In this document: in pieces, positions 51,167 to 61,815 of the stretch
Layout: every line of letters starts with the position of its first letter
How positions within the stretch are numbered: the first letter of the stretch is position 1
Source of the DNA: Falciphora oryzae
Lineage: Eukaryota; Ascomycota; Sordariomycetes; Magnaporthales; Magnaporthaceae
Assembly (NCBI GenBank): GCA_000733355.1
Contig: JNVV01000026.1
Span: forward strand, 433,612-497,611
DNA length: 64,000 nt
Reading direction: 5' to 3'
The notes under the pieces: model-generated
The model's input: the letters and a program-made list of their open reading frames with translations, nothing else
The model's database searches: none
Told to the model about the DNA's origin: nothing
Position numbers and translations under genes: made by a program

Positions 51167-52816
51167 ATGTCAGAACCAGATCCGAAGCCGGCACCGATCC
51201 CCAAATCCAAATCGACAAGCACTCTGACCGACAGCGAGCACATAATGACGCCTGACGAAGGCGCCACGTCGCAAGGGTCGTCCTCGCCGCGCGAGCGCGC
51301 TGAGAGCAACGCCGCCCCCATGCTCCCCGAGACCCCGACGCTCGGGGCGACGACGCCCAAGAGCCCACGCCTGTCGCGCAACCCGTCCTTCTCGGGCAGC
51401 AGTTCGTACCAGGAGGACTGGGAGGCGCTGCCGCCGCTCGACCGTCTGACCGTGCTCGACCTGCTCGACAACTTCGCGTTCCCGCAGCAGCTCGAGCTGC
51501 AGTTGGGCAAGATCCAGAAGGGAATCTCCAAGTCGCGGCAGGCCCTCCGCGCGAGGGGACAGGTAGCGCGCGAGCGCATGGTGGAGGAGTGGCGCCAGCG
51601 CGTGCCCTCGGCCGACGAGCAGCTGGAACGGTACCGCAAGCGCATGCGCACGAGCGTCGAGAAGCTGGGTCGCCAGTGGAACGACACAAAGGCCGTGACG
51701 GCGCGCGAGAAGGTCTCGTTCATCTGCGGCGTCATGAACATTTTCATCAGTGGCTACCTCATCGGTGGCTTCCCTGAGTGGATGCCGCTGTGGTACACGG
51801 CCCAGGTGCTCTACTTCCTGCCCATCCGCTTCGTTACCTACCATCGCCGTGGTTATCACTACTTCCTCGCCGACCTTTGCTACTTCGTCAACTTCCTCCT
51901 GCTCCTGAGCATCTGGGTCTTCCCGAATTCCAAGCGCCTCTTCACGGCCGTCTACTGCCTCGCCTTTGGTAACAACGCCGTCGCCATCGTCATGTGGCGC
52001 AATTCGCTCGTCTTCCACAGCTTCGACAAGGTCACCTCGCTCTTCATCCACATCATGCCCTGCGCCACCCTGCACTGCATTGTCCACCTGGTCGACATGG
52101 CCTACCAGGAGGCCCGCTTCCCGGCTATCTATCAGGTCAAGCACTCACCCAAGGGCTCCCCGACCGCCTACGCCAACGTCATCTCCATGTTGGCCTGGTC
52201 CACCATCCCATACGCCTTCTGGCAGCTGTCATACTACTTCTTCATCACGGTCCGCCGCCGCGACAAGATCGCCGCCGGCCGCCCCACCTCCTTCACCTGG
52301 CTGCGCAAGTCCTACTCAAAGACCTGGATCGGCCGCATCGTCCTGGCCCTGCCCGATGTGCTGCAGGAACCCGCCTTCATGATGATCCAGTATTCGTACG
52401 CCGTCCTGACTATGCTGCCCTGTCCCGTCTGGTTCTACAGCCGGTGGGCCTCGGCCGCCTTCCTCATCTTCGTCTTCGCCTGGAGTGTCCACAACGGCGC
52501 CACCTATTACATCGACGTCTTTGGCAAACGCTTCCAGAAGGAGCTCGAGGCCATGAAGGCCGAGGTCTCAAAGTGGCAGAGCCACTCAGAGTCTCTGGCC
52601 AGCCCGCCTCTCGGGCCCGTCCATGACGGCGCCAGCAGCATCGGCGGCGACGCAGACGACGCCGAGTTCGAGTCGGCCACGCCCTCGGGTGACGGCGCCA
52701 AGAAGGCCGTCCACGACGCCATCAACGTCATTCCTCTACTCAGTAGCGAGGACGAGATCTCTGCAACAGGGGTCGACAGTGGGGCCAGGGACGTCGCCAG
52801 AGAACGGAAACAATGA
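51167..52816 (+). CDS. GPC1: Glycerophosphocholine acyltransferase 1
   Basis: Uninterrupted 549-aa frame starting at an ATG in a good context (aaagATGt). Residues 1-85 are Ser/Pro/Thr-rich and disordered, and residues 90-180 are a charged helical stretch with EWRQRVPSADEQLERYRKRM. From about residue 180 there is a polytopic membrane domain (formerly DUF2838) with conserved strings REKVSFICGVMNIFISGYL, FVTYHRRGYHYFLADLCYF and MWRNSLVFHSFDKVTSLFIH; several hydrophobic helices continue to about residue 465. The tail is acidic and disordered. Yeast Gpc1 acylates glycerophosphocholine with acyl-CoA to lysophosphatidylcholine in the endomembrane, so the same role is inferred. It converges on the micro-exon gene, whose last exon lies ~250 bp away. 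Confidence 0.9.
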   Translation: MSEPDPKPAPIPKSKSTSTLTDSEHIMTPDEGATSQGSSSPRERAESNAAPMLPETPTLGATTPKSPRLSRNPSFSGSSSYQEDWEALPPLDRLTVLDLLDNFAFPQQLELQLGKIQKGISKSRQALRARGQVARERMVEEWRQRVPSADEQLERYRKRMRTSVEKLGRQWNDTKAVTAREKVSFICGVMNIFISGYLIGGFPEWMPLWYTAQVLYFLPIRFVTYHRRGYHYFLADLCYFVNFLLLLSIWVFPNSKRLFTAVYCLAFGNNAVAIVMWRNSLVFHSFDKVTSLFIHIMPCATLHCIVHLVDMAYQEARFPAIYQVKHSPKGSPTAYANVISMLAWSTIPYAFWQLSYYFFITVRRRDKIAAGRPTSFTWLRKSYSKTWIGRIVLALPDVLQEPAFMMIQYSYAVLTMLPCPVWFYSRWASAAFLIFVFAWSVHNGATYYIDVFGKRFQKELEAMKAEVSKWQSHSESLASPPLGPVHDGASSIGGDADDAEFESATPSGDGAKKAVHDAINVIPLLSSEDEISATGVDSGARDVARERKQ

Positions 52817-53063
52817 AGGATATGACTGGTTTGTTTTCTTTTTCTCTATTTTCGACGTCACGGCCACTCAAGATATCCATGCTCTTTTTGGCGTCTCTGG
52901 TTCTGTTAGCATGTTATCTTGGCTTTGCACATGAATGTTCTCGTTTTTGGGGGTCGTTCAGACGGCCCGCTCTCATAATGGATTTTATGGTCCGCTGGAG
53001 TGATGACGACTGCCCACGTCTGCCCTCCCTCAGCCCGCACCTACCAAGTTTCCATCATCGAAA

Positions 53064-55018
53064 TCATCTAAATGTATGATATTTGTAGTTAGTATCAGGA
53101 CAGCATTTTTGTATTCCCGAAGAAAGACCAGATGCACTTACTCCTGCTGCGACTGCTGCTGCTGCTGCTCCTTCTCCTCCTTCTTCTTCTTCTCTTCCTC
53201 CTCCCTCTCCCGGTCCATCTCCTCTTCCTCCTCCAGGAACTGCCTCATGTTAGCAACACCTCATCGCAAACCATACTGCATATCAGTTAGTTACCTGGCG
53301 TTGGAGCCTGCATCTCTGTCACAGGACATGGTGTCAGACTGATGGGGTCTTCAAGTCTGCTATGATAGCGAGCAAATGCACATACGGCCGCTTCGTTGGC
53401 GGCCTCCTAATCAACATTTAGTCACAAACATCGTCAGGAAATGGGATAAAAAAATAATAATAATAAGACAGGAAATACTAACCAGTATCTGGACCTCAAG
53501 TTCCTATCGAGCCGGTATCCTTGTGGTTAACATTGGTTTCTTTGTAAATACAACACCGCGCCACATAGAACGGTCTTTACCTCTTTCTTCATTTCATAAA
53601 ACTTCGTGACGAGAGCACGAAGGATATGGCTGTTAGTAGCACTCTGACTAGATATCTGGAACGTTTACTCACGGCAATCCGTCTTGCGTGCTTCTGTAAA
53701 AAGACGCATTAGCATTACATCTCGGAAACGCTAAGAGTAGTTTATTTTAATGGGAGAAGGTGAGTATGGTGTTTGGGAAGGATCCAAGGTCATCTGAGGC
53801 AACTATAAAGAAATGAAGCCGCAGGAAGAGAGGCCGGAATGGGGAAAAGTGAAATAGAAGTCGAGAGGCACTGGTTCAAAGTGCTCACTGGAAGGGGGAG
53901 AGAGAAAAAGAGAGCTACTTACCGCAGCCAGTCTCTCGTGGTGGAGCTATGGGTATGGACACAAATCAGTCAGGAATGTGATTATGTTTAAGAAGAGACT
54001 GGGGTGGCACTTACAGCCATCTGCCTACAGAACTCCTGGCACGAAGAAAGTGTAAGTGTTAGCACGAGCACCGCTTTTTCCCTGCAACAATATGGATGCT
54101 TGTACCACGGCGCCAAGAACCTAAGCGACAACGTGGATTTGTTAGTCAATTTAACGCGGGCCAACGGACAGGAAAAGCGGAGGAGAGAGGATAATGTCGT
54201 TTACGTTGATGTCAGGGGTCTATAAAACCACCAATGCGTGTGCGGTCAGCAACGGTAAATCCACCTCGCAAAGACAGTGGCTAGAAGAGGGACCGTCTCC
54301 GTATCGAAGGAGGAAGCGGGTGATAGGGAAGCAGAACGAGAGCACGAACGTCCGACGGCATTTCTGCGAACTAGATAGCATATGTCAGCGCCGAGTACAA
54401 GAACAAGAGAAGAGTCACGGCAGACAGTTCGCTCCAGTGGATGATATATACTTCTTGTTTAAGTTGGTAGTCTTTCAGAGGCAAGTAGGTTAGCTCGAGT
54501 GTCGGTGTACTCAAACTGTTAGAGAAAGGAGAGACAAGTTGAAAAGGGAATAGAGGGGAGGGCGGTGAAAGGACAGTGGAAGGAGGGCAGAAGGAGGGCG
54601 GTTGAATGAGGGTAAAGCTCAAGATATAGACAATATATAGGGCCAAATGTCGAGCTGGCATCAAAAGAGTGAACCCGCTGTTGGAGATGTACGTGCTGTT
54701 TGATGGTTTGTGGTCTAATAGGCAAATAGCATCGTGTTAGCTAGGTGGCCATCGAGGTACAAGCAGAAACCAGGAGCAATCATCCGAGAGGGAAGACTAT
54801 CAGACCAGGGGGAACGTACGGCTCCGCAATTGTGGTGTCTGCATCAATTGTGCTGCCGGTTAGCGATCTAAACGCCTAAAAAGAGCAACCAATGTCGACA
54901 CGGCGGCGCTTGGAAAAGGGGAAAGGGGCATGGGGTTGCGCGCGAAGGGTATACGTACAGCGATGGTATCAGGTGGTGCCAAGGAAAAAAGAAGAGAAGA
55001 AAGGAAAGGAAAATTCAT
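53064..55018 (-). CDS. Unrecognised micro-exon gene encoding a heptad-modular coiled-coil protein
   Basis: Reconstructed from splice signals: 15 coding exons and a stop exon, about 160 aa. Exons (nt): 54959-55018 (60), 54820-54875 (56), 54693-54714 (22), 54452-54493 (42), 54350-54370 (21), 54205-54219 (15), 54106-54120 (15), 54015-54035 (21), 53923-53946 (24), 53673-53693 (21), 53581-53601 (21), 53483-53503 (21), 53386-53406 (21), 53295-53315 (21), 53142-53239 (98) and 53064-53067 (4). Nearly all junctions are phase 0; only the exon 2/3 and 15/16 junctions split a codon. Introns are 55-229 bp with GTAAGT/GTGAGT/GTACGT-like donors, CTAAC/CTGAC branch sites and AG acceptors. The N-terminus is hydrophobic (MNFPFLSSLLFSLA). 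The middle exons encode single helical heptads such as EFCRQMA, FYEMKKE or EAANEAA. The last large exon is a Glu/Lys/Gln coiled coil beginning FLEEEEEMDRERE. I recognise no family. Exons 1, 4, 6 and 7 are the least certain. Function is unknown; a protein-interaction scaffold is inferred only from the coiled coil. Confidence 0.65.
53068..53141 (-). other. Last intron of the micro-exon gene, overlapping a stop codon
   Basis: Perfect GTAAGT donor, TACTAAC branch and TTTAG acceptor. If retained, the frame stops at the TAA inside GTAAGT; if spliced, it stops at TGA in the next exon. Both routes give the same C-terminus, ending SQQE. Confidence 0.65.
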
Positions 55019-55292
55019 CCCGAACCCAAGAAAAGTGTCTATCCAGGCCCAGTCTGCACACGGAAGTCACCACAAACCGCTTGCCTCCATCGTGCATTCC
55101 CTGTTGGGAGCTCCTGCCCAAGAACCGCAGGCCGCCAGGTGCGTTAGATGTCGAGGGCACACCTCTCACACAACCGTAATCCTGCACCCAAAGCATATGA
55201 ATGTGCACATCTTCAAAATCGCCTTTGTTATCCCCCTGTCTCCGTTTAGGAGCCCGTTCCAGCACGACACAGGTGGCTGCCCGAAACCCCGA

Positions 55293-55456
55293 GTCTCCAA
55301 AACACAAAGCAATGGTCGGGACGCGTTGCGCCGTTACCTATCACTTGGACCAGCAGCATATTCTACCGACGTATACACTCAACTCCCTCTTGGGCCAGCA
55401 GCATCTGCTACCGACATATCTACTCAACTTCCTCTTACTTGGCCGCCATGCCGATC
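55293..55456. repeat. Dispersed repeat copy A with 45-bp internal duplication
   Basis: Shares with 62359-62485 the sequence from GTCTCCA through CGCGTTGCGCCGTTACCTAT to TTACTTGGCCGCC. Copy A contains two tandem versions (55344-55388 and 55389-55433) of a 45-bp unit CTTGG.CCAGCAGCAT..CTACCGAC that is single in copy B. It lies ~280 bp upstream of the micro-exon gene start. Probably a transposon-derived fragment, with no coding capacity seen. Confidence 0.8.
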
Positions 55457-57803
55457 ACGTCTCCAGCAGGCGGTCGCTGTTGTTCCTCTGGTATCCGAAA
55501 GATGGAAGTCGAGGTGCATTCGATTTGAGTATAAAGTAGTAAGTATCCAGGGTACCTAAATACCACTTGGGGTGTATTGACGAGAGAAAGGCCACCTTGT
55601 GAAACTCCTTTGTGACTCCATCGAGTAGCTGAATGAGTGTGATAATGGGACATCAAGGGCGAATTTACCCTTACTAAAAGGTGCTTTATATATATAGAAT
55701 AAACACAATGCTAATAGGGCGACCGGGCGGGCATCTTGGCCGGTCAGTCGCGGAACGGCCGTCGCGACGGCACGAAACACGGGGACAAGTGGGACTGCGG
55801 AAACAAGCTCGTTCGCGACGGAAAAAAAAATGGCACCCCATTGGATTGCTTCAATTCTTCCTGTCCTATATCTTTTTCCCGTGTCTTTTTCCCGTATCTT
55901 TTTCATGTATATTTTTTTCCTGTTCCTGTGTCTTTATGTGTCTTTTTTTTTTTGGCAGTGGTGCAGGCGGGAGGTGCCAACTTTTTTTTGTCGTGGAAGG
56001 GGCAGGGGGCTAAAATGGAAGAAAACAAACGCCACGGCCAGGCGCGGATGGAAGCGCGCAACTGGGCCAACTGTTGGGCTGCAGGAGAGCCTGACCAATG
56101 GGGCCGCGGCAAAGAGGGCGACACCCCTGCTCTAGGCCCCTGACATGTGTCCTGGAACCTCTGCTTCTGACCAGTCGGACGCGTCGGGGCCGTTTGGACC
56201 GCTGCCGCCACACTTCTCATCCAGGCCGAGCGCTGCGCAATCTGAAAACAAAACAAACAAACCCCCGTGCCCCTCCACGTCAACTGCAACGGCTTGGATG
56301 GCAGGCGATGCCGCTCGAGGGGGGCCGGGATTAGCTGCGTTCCTGTAGGCCTCCTTGGCTGGGACCTGCTTTTCTTTTCTCGCAGCGGGCAAAACACAAG
56401 AAAACGCGACAAGTCCGGTCGTGGCCCTACATGACGCCCTGGGAGATATCGCTGCACTGGGGTGTGTGGGATGGACGTGTTGGGCGGTGTTTATTGTCCG
56501 TCTGTTGTGCCCCTGAGCATCGTGCGTGCATCACCAGCGCGTGCGCCACCGCTATTTCAATAGGGATCCCGCCATGCCATGTTTGTTGTTGCAAGGTGGG
56601 TTCTTTTTGAGTCGCGCTCCGTCCCTTTCCCCTCGAACAGATCACGGAGACTGTCAACATTGTCAATTGGCTGTGGTTATTCTAAAAAGCAATGGTGTTT
56701 TGTGCACGAGCCTGCCTCTCGCTTCTTTCAGTGTTCGGTTTCAATAGCATCAGCCAGGGGCGGATTACGATCAGTGCTTGCCAGCCCAGCCTCCCCGCAA
56801 TGTTGTTTTCTGCAACCAGGTGGCCGGCAAGGCGAGGCAAGGCAAGGCAATTGATGCGCGCGGGACAATGACGACAAAAAATGGGGACAGACGATTGAGG
56901 GAAAGAAAGCGAGGGTTGAGTGCTGAGAATGGACTGCTTCTTGAACACCAAGTATGCACCCAGAACAATAGAAACCCGCCTATTGTGATTTTTATTGTCT
57001 GATCTGCTTGATATTGTCGACCTCTCAATAATCCGGCGTGATGTTCTCGTCCAGCATCGACACTGGCGGGCTGGCATGCAGTCTTGGATCTGGGGCCCAA
57101 GTGAGGGTGAATTGGAGACCCGCCGTGTTAGCGTGCCTGAGGGTCCTGTGTTTTGACCAAGCTACCGACACGCCTGTGGAGGGAACGCGCTAGCCCGCAT
57201 TGGTACTAGTCAGCCTCCCACCTTAGCGCGACCGGCTCCCAGCTCCCAACCCCAAACCCGCCCATCGCCTTTCCGCTTCGCACCTCGACTCGCACCCATC
57301 AACACATCACGCACCGTCGCTTGCTGCGAGGACTCGCAGCACCAAACCACCTACCGACCGCCAGCATTCATATCCGCCACCTTGCTTCCTCCCCGCCGAC
57401 ATACCTGCAAGGTTCTCTTCGCCTCCTAGCTTCAAGCCATTCGTCGCGTTTTCTTTGTCGGCCCTGCGACGCACGAACCGCCCGCCAAATCCGAAACCGA
57501 GGAGGATGCGATAGGTCCTCCCCGTTCTTGCTGCTTCGTCGACGACAATTCCGACGCGCCTCGCACCAAATCGACCGCCTGGGTGCACGCGCCAACTCAA
57601 CTCATTCGAGAGGGCATTGCGGCAATCTCTCACGTCCTTGAATTAAACTATCCCTGCCTATGCTCGAAGCACCTCGCAATCCCGCCCGCAACTGAGGCCG
57701 ATCCGAGATCTTGCTTCTCTCTACCTTGCGAACCAGCCACGACCGCCTCGCTACTGGCCGACAACTCGCATTCTTCTATACGACCCGTGCCCCGCATCCG
57801 AAG
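55457..57803. other. Intergenic plus 5' UTR of cdh1
   Basis: No supported gene from 55457 to about 57200. From about 57200 to 57803 the sequence is C/T-rich with short frames and is best read as the long 5' UTR of cdh1. Upstream frames with ATGs (for example at 57583) could act as uORFs but show no conservation that I can judge. Confidence 0.45.
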
Positions 57804-59796
57804 ATGGGTGCCATCTCGGATGCTCTCGCCGGCAACGGCCTGGCATCCTCATCGAAACGCCCCGTCAGAGACTCGCGCAGTCCTGCCATCGCGACACCTG
57901 CCAGGAGCACCACCCCGCCCCCAGCTTCAGACCGCGCTCGCTTGGAGGCCAGGCATCATTTTGATCCTAGCGGCTCACGCAGCTCGCGGGGCAGTGCACG
58001 GGCGAGCGACGTGGGTATTGGCAGGGAAAGCAGCCTGGATTCAGATGCGGTAAACCATGCTCTCAGGAGGGAGATGCTGAGCAGGCAGCAGAGGGAAACT
58101 ACGCCAAACGGAAGCCCGCACAGGAAACGCCAGCGGATAAATGGTGACAGGTGAGCCTCACGTCCAGCCCCGGACGCGTCGGTGCCGCCCGGGCGGAATG
58201 GATCGGGCAATCGGCCATGCTCACACGTTTGCCATTCAGATTTATCCCGACCCGATCAGGTCAGGACTTGCAGGCGGGCTTCAGTTTGTTGCACGAGGAT
58301 GGCTCCCCGGCGACCCCGTCCAAACAAAAGAAGCGTACTCCGCACGGCGAGCTTCATTTCCAGAAGAGTAGGCACCCCTTTTCGGCACCCTTTGGCCCAA
58401 TGCTATGGATCTGGCACGGTTGCTGACATCACCTTTAGCCGAGGAGGCAAACCGCACCTTCTCGACCCTGCTGCGGGCCGAGCTTTTTGAGAACTCGATC
58501 CCACAGGCAGCTCCCGCACCAATAGACCACACCATTCCATCATCGAGGGGGTCCAATGTGCACGATGGCACCAGAGCACAAACACCTCCCCACAACCCCC
58601 CGCCATCACTCCCTGCCTCATTAACCCCCTCAACCCCCCACAAGAACCTGTTCTCGTATATGTCTCCCCGCCACAACAGTATCGGCGGGCATCCGACACC
58701 ATCACGGACACCACAGAGCCGACATGGCCCCAACCTGGACACCAGGTCTGAAATTTACAGCCTCTCTCCCGTTCGGTTTGGCAGCCAGCAGATGCTCTTG
58801 AGCCCCCGCCGGCAACCAAGAGCCGTCAGCAAGGTGCCTTATAAAGTGTTGGACGCACCAGAACTAGCCGACGATTTCTATCTGAACCTTGTCGACTGGG
58901 GAAGTGCCAACGTGCTTGGAGTGGGCCTCGGTTCCAGCGTGTACATGTGGAACGCGCAAACGAGTCGCGTCAACAAGCTGTGCACCCTAGAGGACGACAC
59001 GGTGACCAGCGTATCCTGGATCCAGAAGGGCACGCACATCGCCATCGGCACCGGCAAGGGCCTCGTGCAAATATGGGACGCAGAGAAGACTCGGCGGTTG
59101 AGGACGATGACCGGACACACCGCTAGGGTCGGCTCTCTGGCCTGGAACACACACATCCTGACCTCGGGCTCCCGCGATCGCCTCATCTACCACCGTGACG
59201 TCAGGGCGCCCGACCAATGGCTCCGGAAGCTCGTCGGCCACAAGCAAGAAGTCTGTGGTCTGAAGTGGAATTGCGAAGACGGGCAGCTGGCGAGTGGAGG
59301 CAACGACAACAAGCTGATGGTGTGGGACAAGCTCTCGGACACGCCACTCTGGAAGTTTTCAGATCATACTGCCGCAGTCAAGGCGATGGCCTGGTCTCCC
59401 CATCAGCGGGGACTGCTGGCATCTGGCGGTGGTACCGCTGACCGGCGCATCATCTTTCACGACACTTTGCGAGGCACCGTCATCAACGAGATCGACACGG
59501 GAAGCCAGGTTTGCAATCTGGCCTGGTCTAAGAACTCGAACGAAATCGTGTCGACGCACGGCTATTCCCAGAACCAAATTGTGGTCTGGAAGTACCCCTC
59601 GATGACCCAAGTCGCCAGCCTGACGGGTCACACCTACCGAGTGCTCTATTTGGCCATGAGCCCAGACGGACGCACCGTGGTCACTGGCGCTGGCGACGAA
59701 ACTCTACGGTTCTGGAATGTCTTCGGTCGACGGCCCGGGGCCCGCGAAGACGGCGAAAGCGGAGGACGGCTATCTGACTGGGGCATCATTCGGTGA
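57804..59796 (+). CDS. cdh1: APC/C activator Cdh1/Fizzy-related (WD40)
   Basis: Three exons, 57804-58150, 58240-58367 and 58439-59796, coding 610 aa. Intron 1 (89 bp, GTGAGC to ATTCAG) splits the C-box; splicing restores DRFIPTR (residues 115-121), the APC/C-binding motif. Intron 2 (71 bp, GTAGGC to CTTTAG) joins the conserved EEANRTFSTLLRAELFE. A Ser/Thr-Pro-rich linker with many CDK-type sites follows. The seven-blade WD40 propeller starts at about residue 290 (VPYKVLDAPELADDFYLNL), binds KEN/D-box degrons and runs to about 595. The last two residues are the Ile-Arg tail that docks on TPR subunits of the APC/C. Cdh1 drives degradation of mitotic cyclins in late mitosis and G1. The C-box context and linker favour Cdh1 over Cdc20. 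An in-frame non-conserved extension exists 5' of 57804, but the first ATG in the matching frame near the conserved body is at 57804. Confidence 0.93.
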
Positions 59797-60955
59797 TGTC
59801 ACCCAACGACCCACTTTTGCTCAGCACTTTATAGTAGCTGTGTGTACCAACCTTCTCACCTCTCCAGATGGGGGAATCACGTCGAATTCCTTCATGGGAT
59901 CTGGATCCGATACCCTCCATGTCTCTTCATTTTTCATACCTTACTCTTGCATTGCAGCGGTGTTTTCATCTTTCAGCCTTGACTTTTATCCTTGGCCCCT
60001 CCCGCGGGGATTGGACAGCAAACCTATTTTTATTATGACTTGTTGGCTGGCTGGCTGGCTGGAGCGCAGGGTGGCGGGTGCTCCTGGCGTACATAGTATT
60101 TTCATGATATCATGGGCCGGCGGGTTATGTGAGGGAAGTCTTGGATATTACGGACAAGACTAAGCGCGAGCAGGGGCTCTCCGCGATGGAGACCGCACCA
60201 AACTCTGGGGACGATATGACAGGCCAGTCAGTAAGAAAACACATGACCGGACAGATTTGAATCGACGCAGCCCAGACTCCCCTAGCGGACATGAATGCAT
60301 CGCGACTTCCCGTGCTTTTTGCCGCGCAGGCACTCTTGTGACTTGGCCCTGGGGACTGACGCAAGTGCAGGAATGGACAGGAAAAGCCCTCCCGTATTAT
60401 TTGACTTTCTCACCGTCCCCGAACAATTCCAAGCCTCCATAGGTAGGTATCCTCGCCTACGACAAAAAGGTTGGCACCTCAAGGCCTCAACTGCCCGTAT
60501 TACCGCCAGAGAAGAGGTGTGGATAAAAGACGGGAACAGGAATTAATACAGTAACAGGATAAAATTTAGGGATAGGAAAAAAAAACATAGGAGTGGGAAA
60601 AGATGTAGGAAATCGAAGCAATGGGGTGCCATCTTTTGCGTCGTGAACGAGTTATCTTTCTCGAACACGATTCCATCAAAGCTAGAATAACCGGTATGAC
60701 TACAGCGTTCAAACATGCGCCAGCCTTTCATGAGCAAAACGGCCGGGAACCTCGAGCGCAATATGGAGTCATTTCTCTCAAAATACACGCAACCATTTCT
60801 CCGAAGAGAAAGCCAAAAGGCCATATCCAGCACTTCCCTCGGGGCTTATAACTGAGGAAGCCCGCCCGATCTGTCACCCTAGATCTTAATCACACTCTCC
60901 CCACTGCACGAAGCAAAGCAAGAGGAAGACGCGGAAGGGATTCACAAAGGCATAC
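59797..60955. other. Intergenic, 1.2 kb
   Basis: Includes the 3' UTR of cdh1 and a short GGCT repeat (60045-60062). A TAGGTAGGTA motif occurs near 60440. No gene supported. Confidence 0.5.
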
Positions 60956-61815
60956 ATGACAATGGCAGGCCACGGCCGCACATTCAACTTGTTCGGCAAG
61001 CTGCCCAAGGAACTCCGAGACAAGATTTGGAGCGTGGCTGCCGCTGCTGGAGACCAAGAAGAGGGAGAGCAGCAGCGCCCAGGAGTCCACTTCTTCACCG
61101 TCCCGGACAACGGCGGCTGGCACACGGGCCCGCCTCACTGCGCTCTACGACCAGGTCGGTCAGGTCGAACGGGTAGACCCTGAATTTCTAGGCGCCTGCC
61201 CATCCATTCCTGCCAGCGACATGCTCGACTGGAACGATCGCCCGCCGGTAAACCGCTCAGCGGGGAACACGACCAAGTCTTGCTTCTTCACCGACGGGAG
61301 GGGCAATGGTCGGCAATACCGTGTGTTTCCGCGCGATCTCGTCTGCGTCAGGCCTTTCGACATCGCCAGGACGTTTGCAGACACGGCGGTCGACCACTAC
61401 ATCTGCAAGGGCGCCGAGCATGTAGCTCTGGAATTCGACCCGACCTGGCGCACACCCGCGGCTCTTTCGCTTTGGCAACCTACGAACTGGCTTCTGGGAA
61501 GGGGTAGCCCGCCGAGATCTCGATGGCCCGGCCGGTCTAGAGCTGGCTCTAGCAGGAGCCAAGTCGTACCTGCAACGGATGTGGCTCACCGACCACCGGA
61601 TAAGAAGAAGGCCCGGCGGCCGGGGCGGCGTACCCAAGGGCCGCTTCGTGTTTTATGGCGGCAACTGTTGGGTCGCCGAAGTGGAGGCGACAGGCGGCGA
61701 GTGGGGATACGATGGGAGGCCGCTCGTTGGCGATGAGAAGCTGCTCATGTCGGTAGAGAAGGGTTTTCCGTTTGGTGCAACCCCCGGTGTTCTGGCTTTT
61801 AAAGCCTTGGGATAG
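60956..61815 (+). pseudogene. Frameshifted 2EXR-domain protein
   Basis: Starts ATG at 60956 with FNLFGKLPKELRDKIWSVAA, the start of the 2EXR module (an F-box-like fungal domain of unknown biochemical role). The coding sequence then moves between frames. A 1-nt shift at about 61128-61132 (a GGGCCCG run) joins to the frame reading LYDQVGQVERVDPEFLGACP and DMLDWNDRPPVNR. A second shift at about 61450-61475 joins to LRTGFWEGVARRDLDGPAG and ends KGFPFGATPGVLAFKALG with stop at 61815. Without the two shifts the protein would be ~286 aa, a plausible full length for the family. Either a recent pseudogene or two assembly errors in GC-rich runs. Confidence 0.7.

Noticed and set aside
51170..52144. 324-codon frame on the minus strand opposite GPC1
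   Set aside because: Shadow of GPC1; Val/Arg/Glu-rich with no motif.
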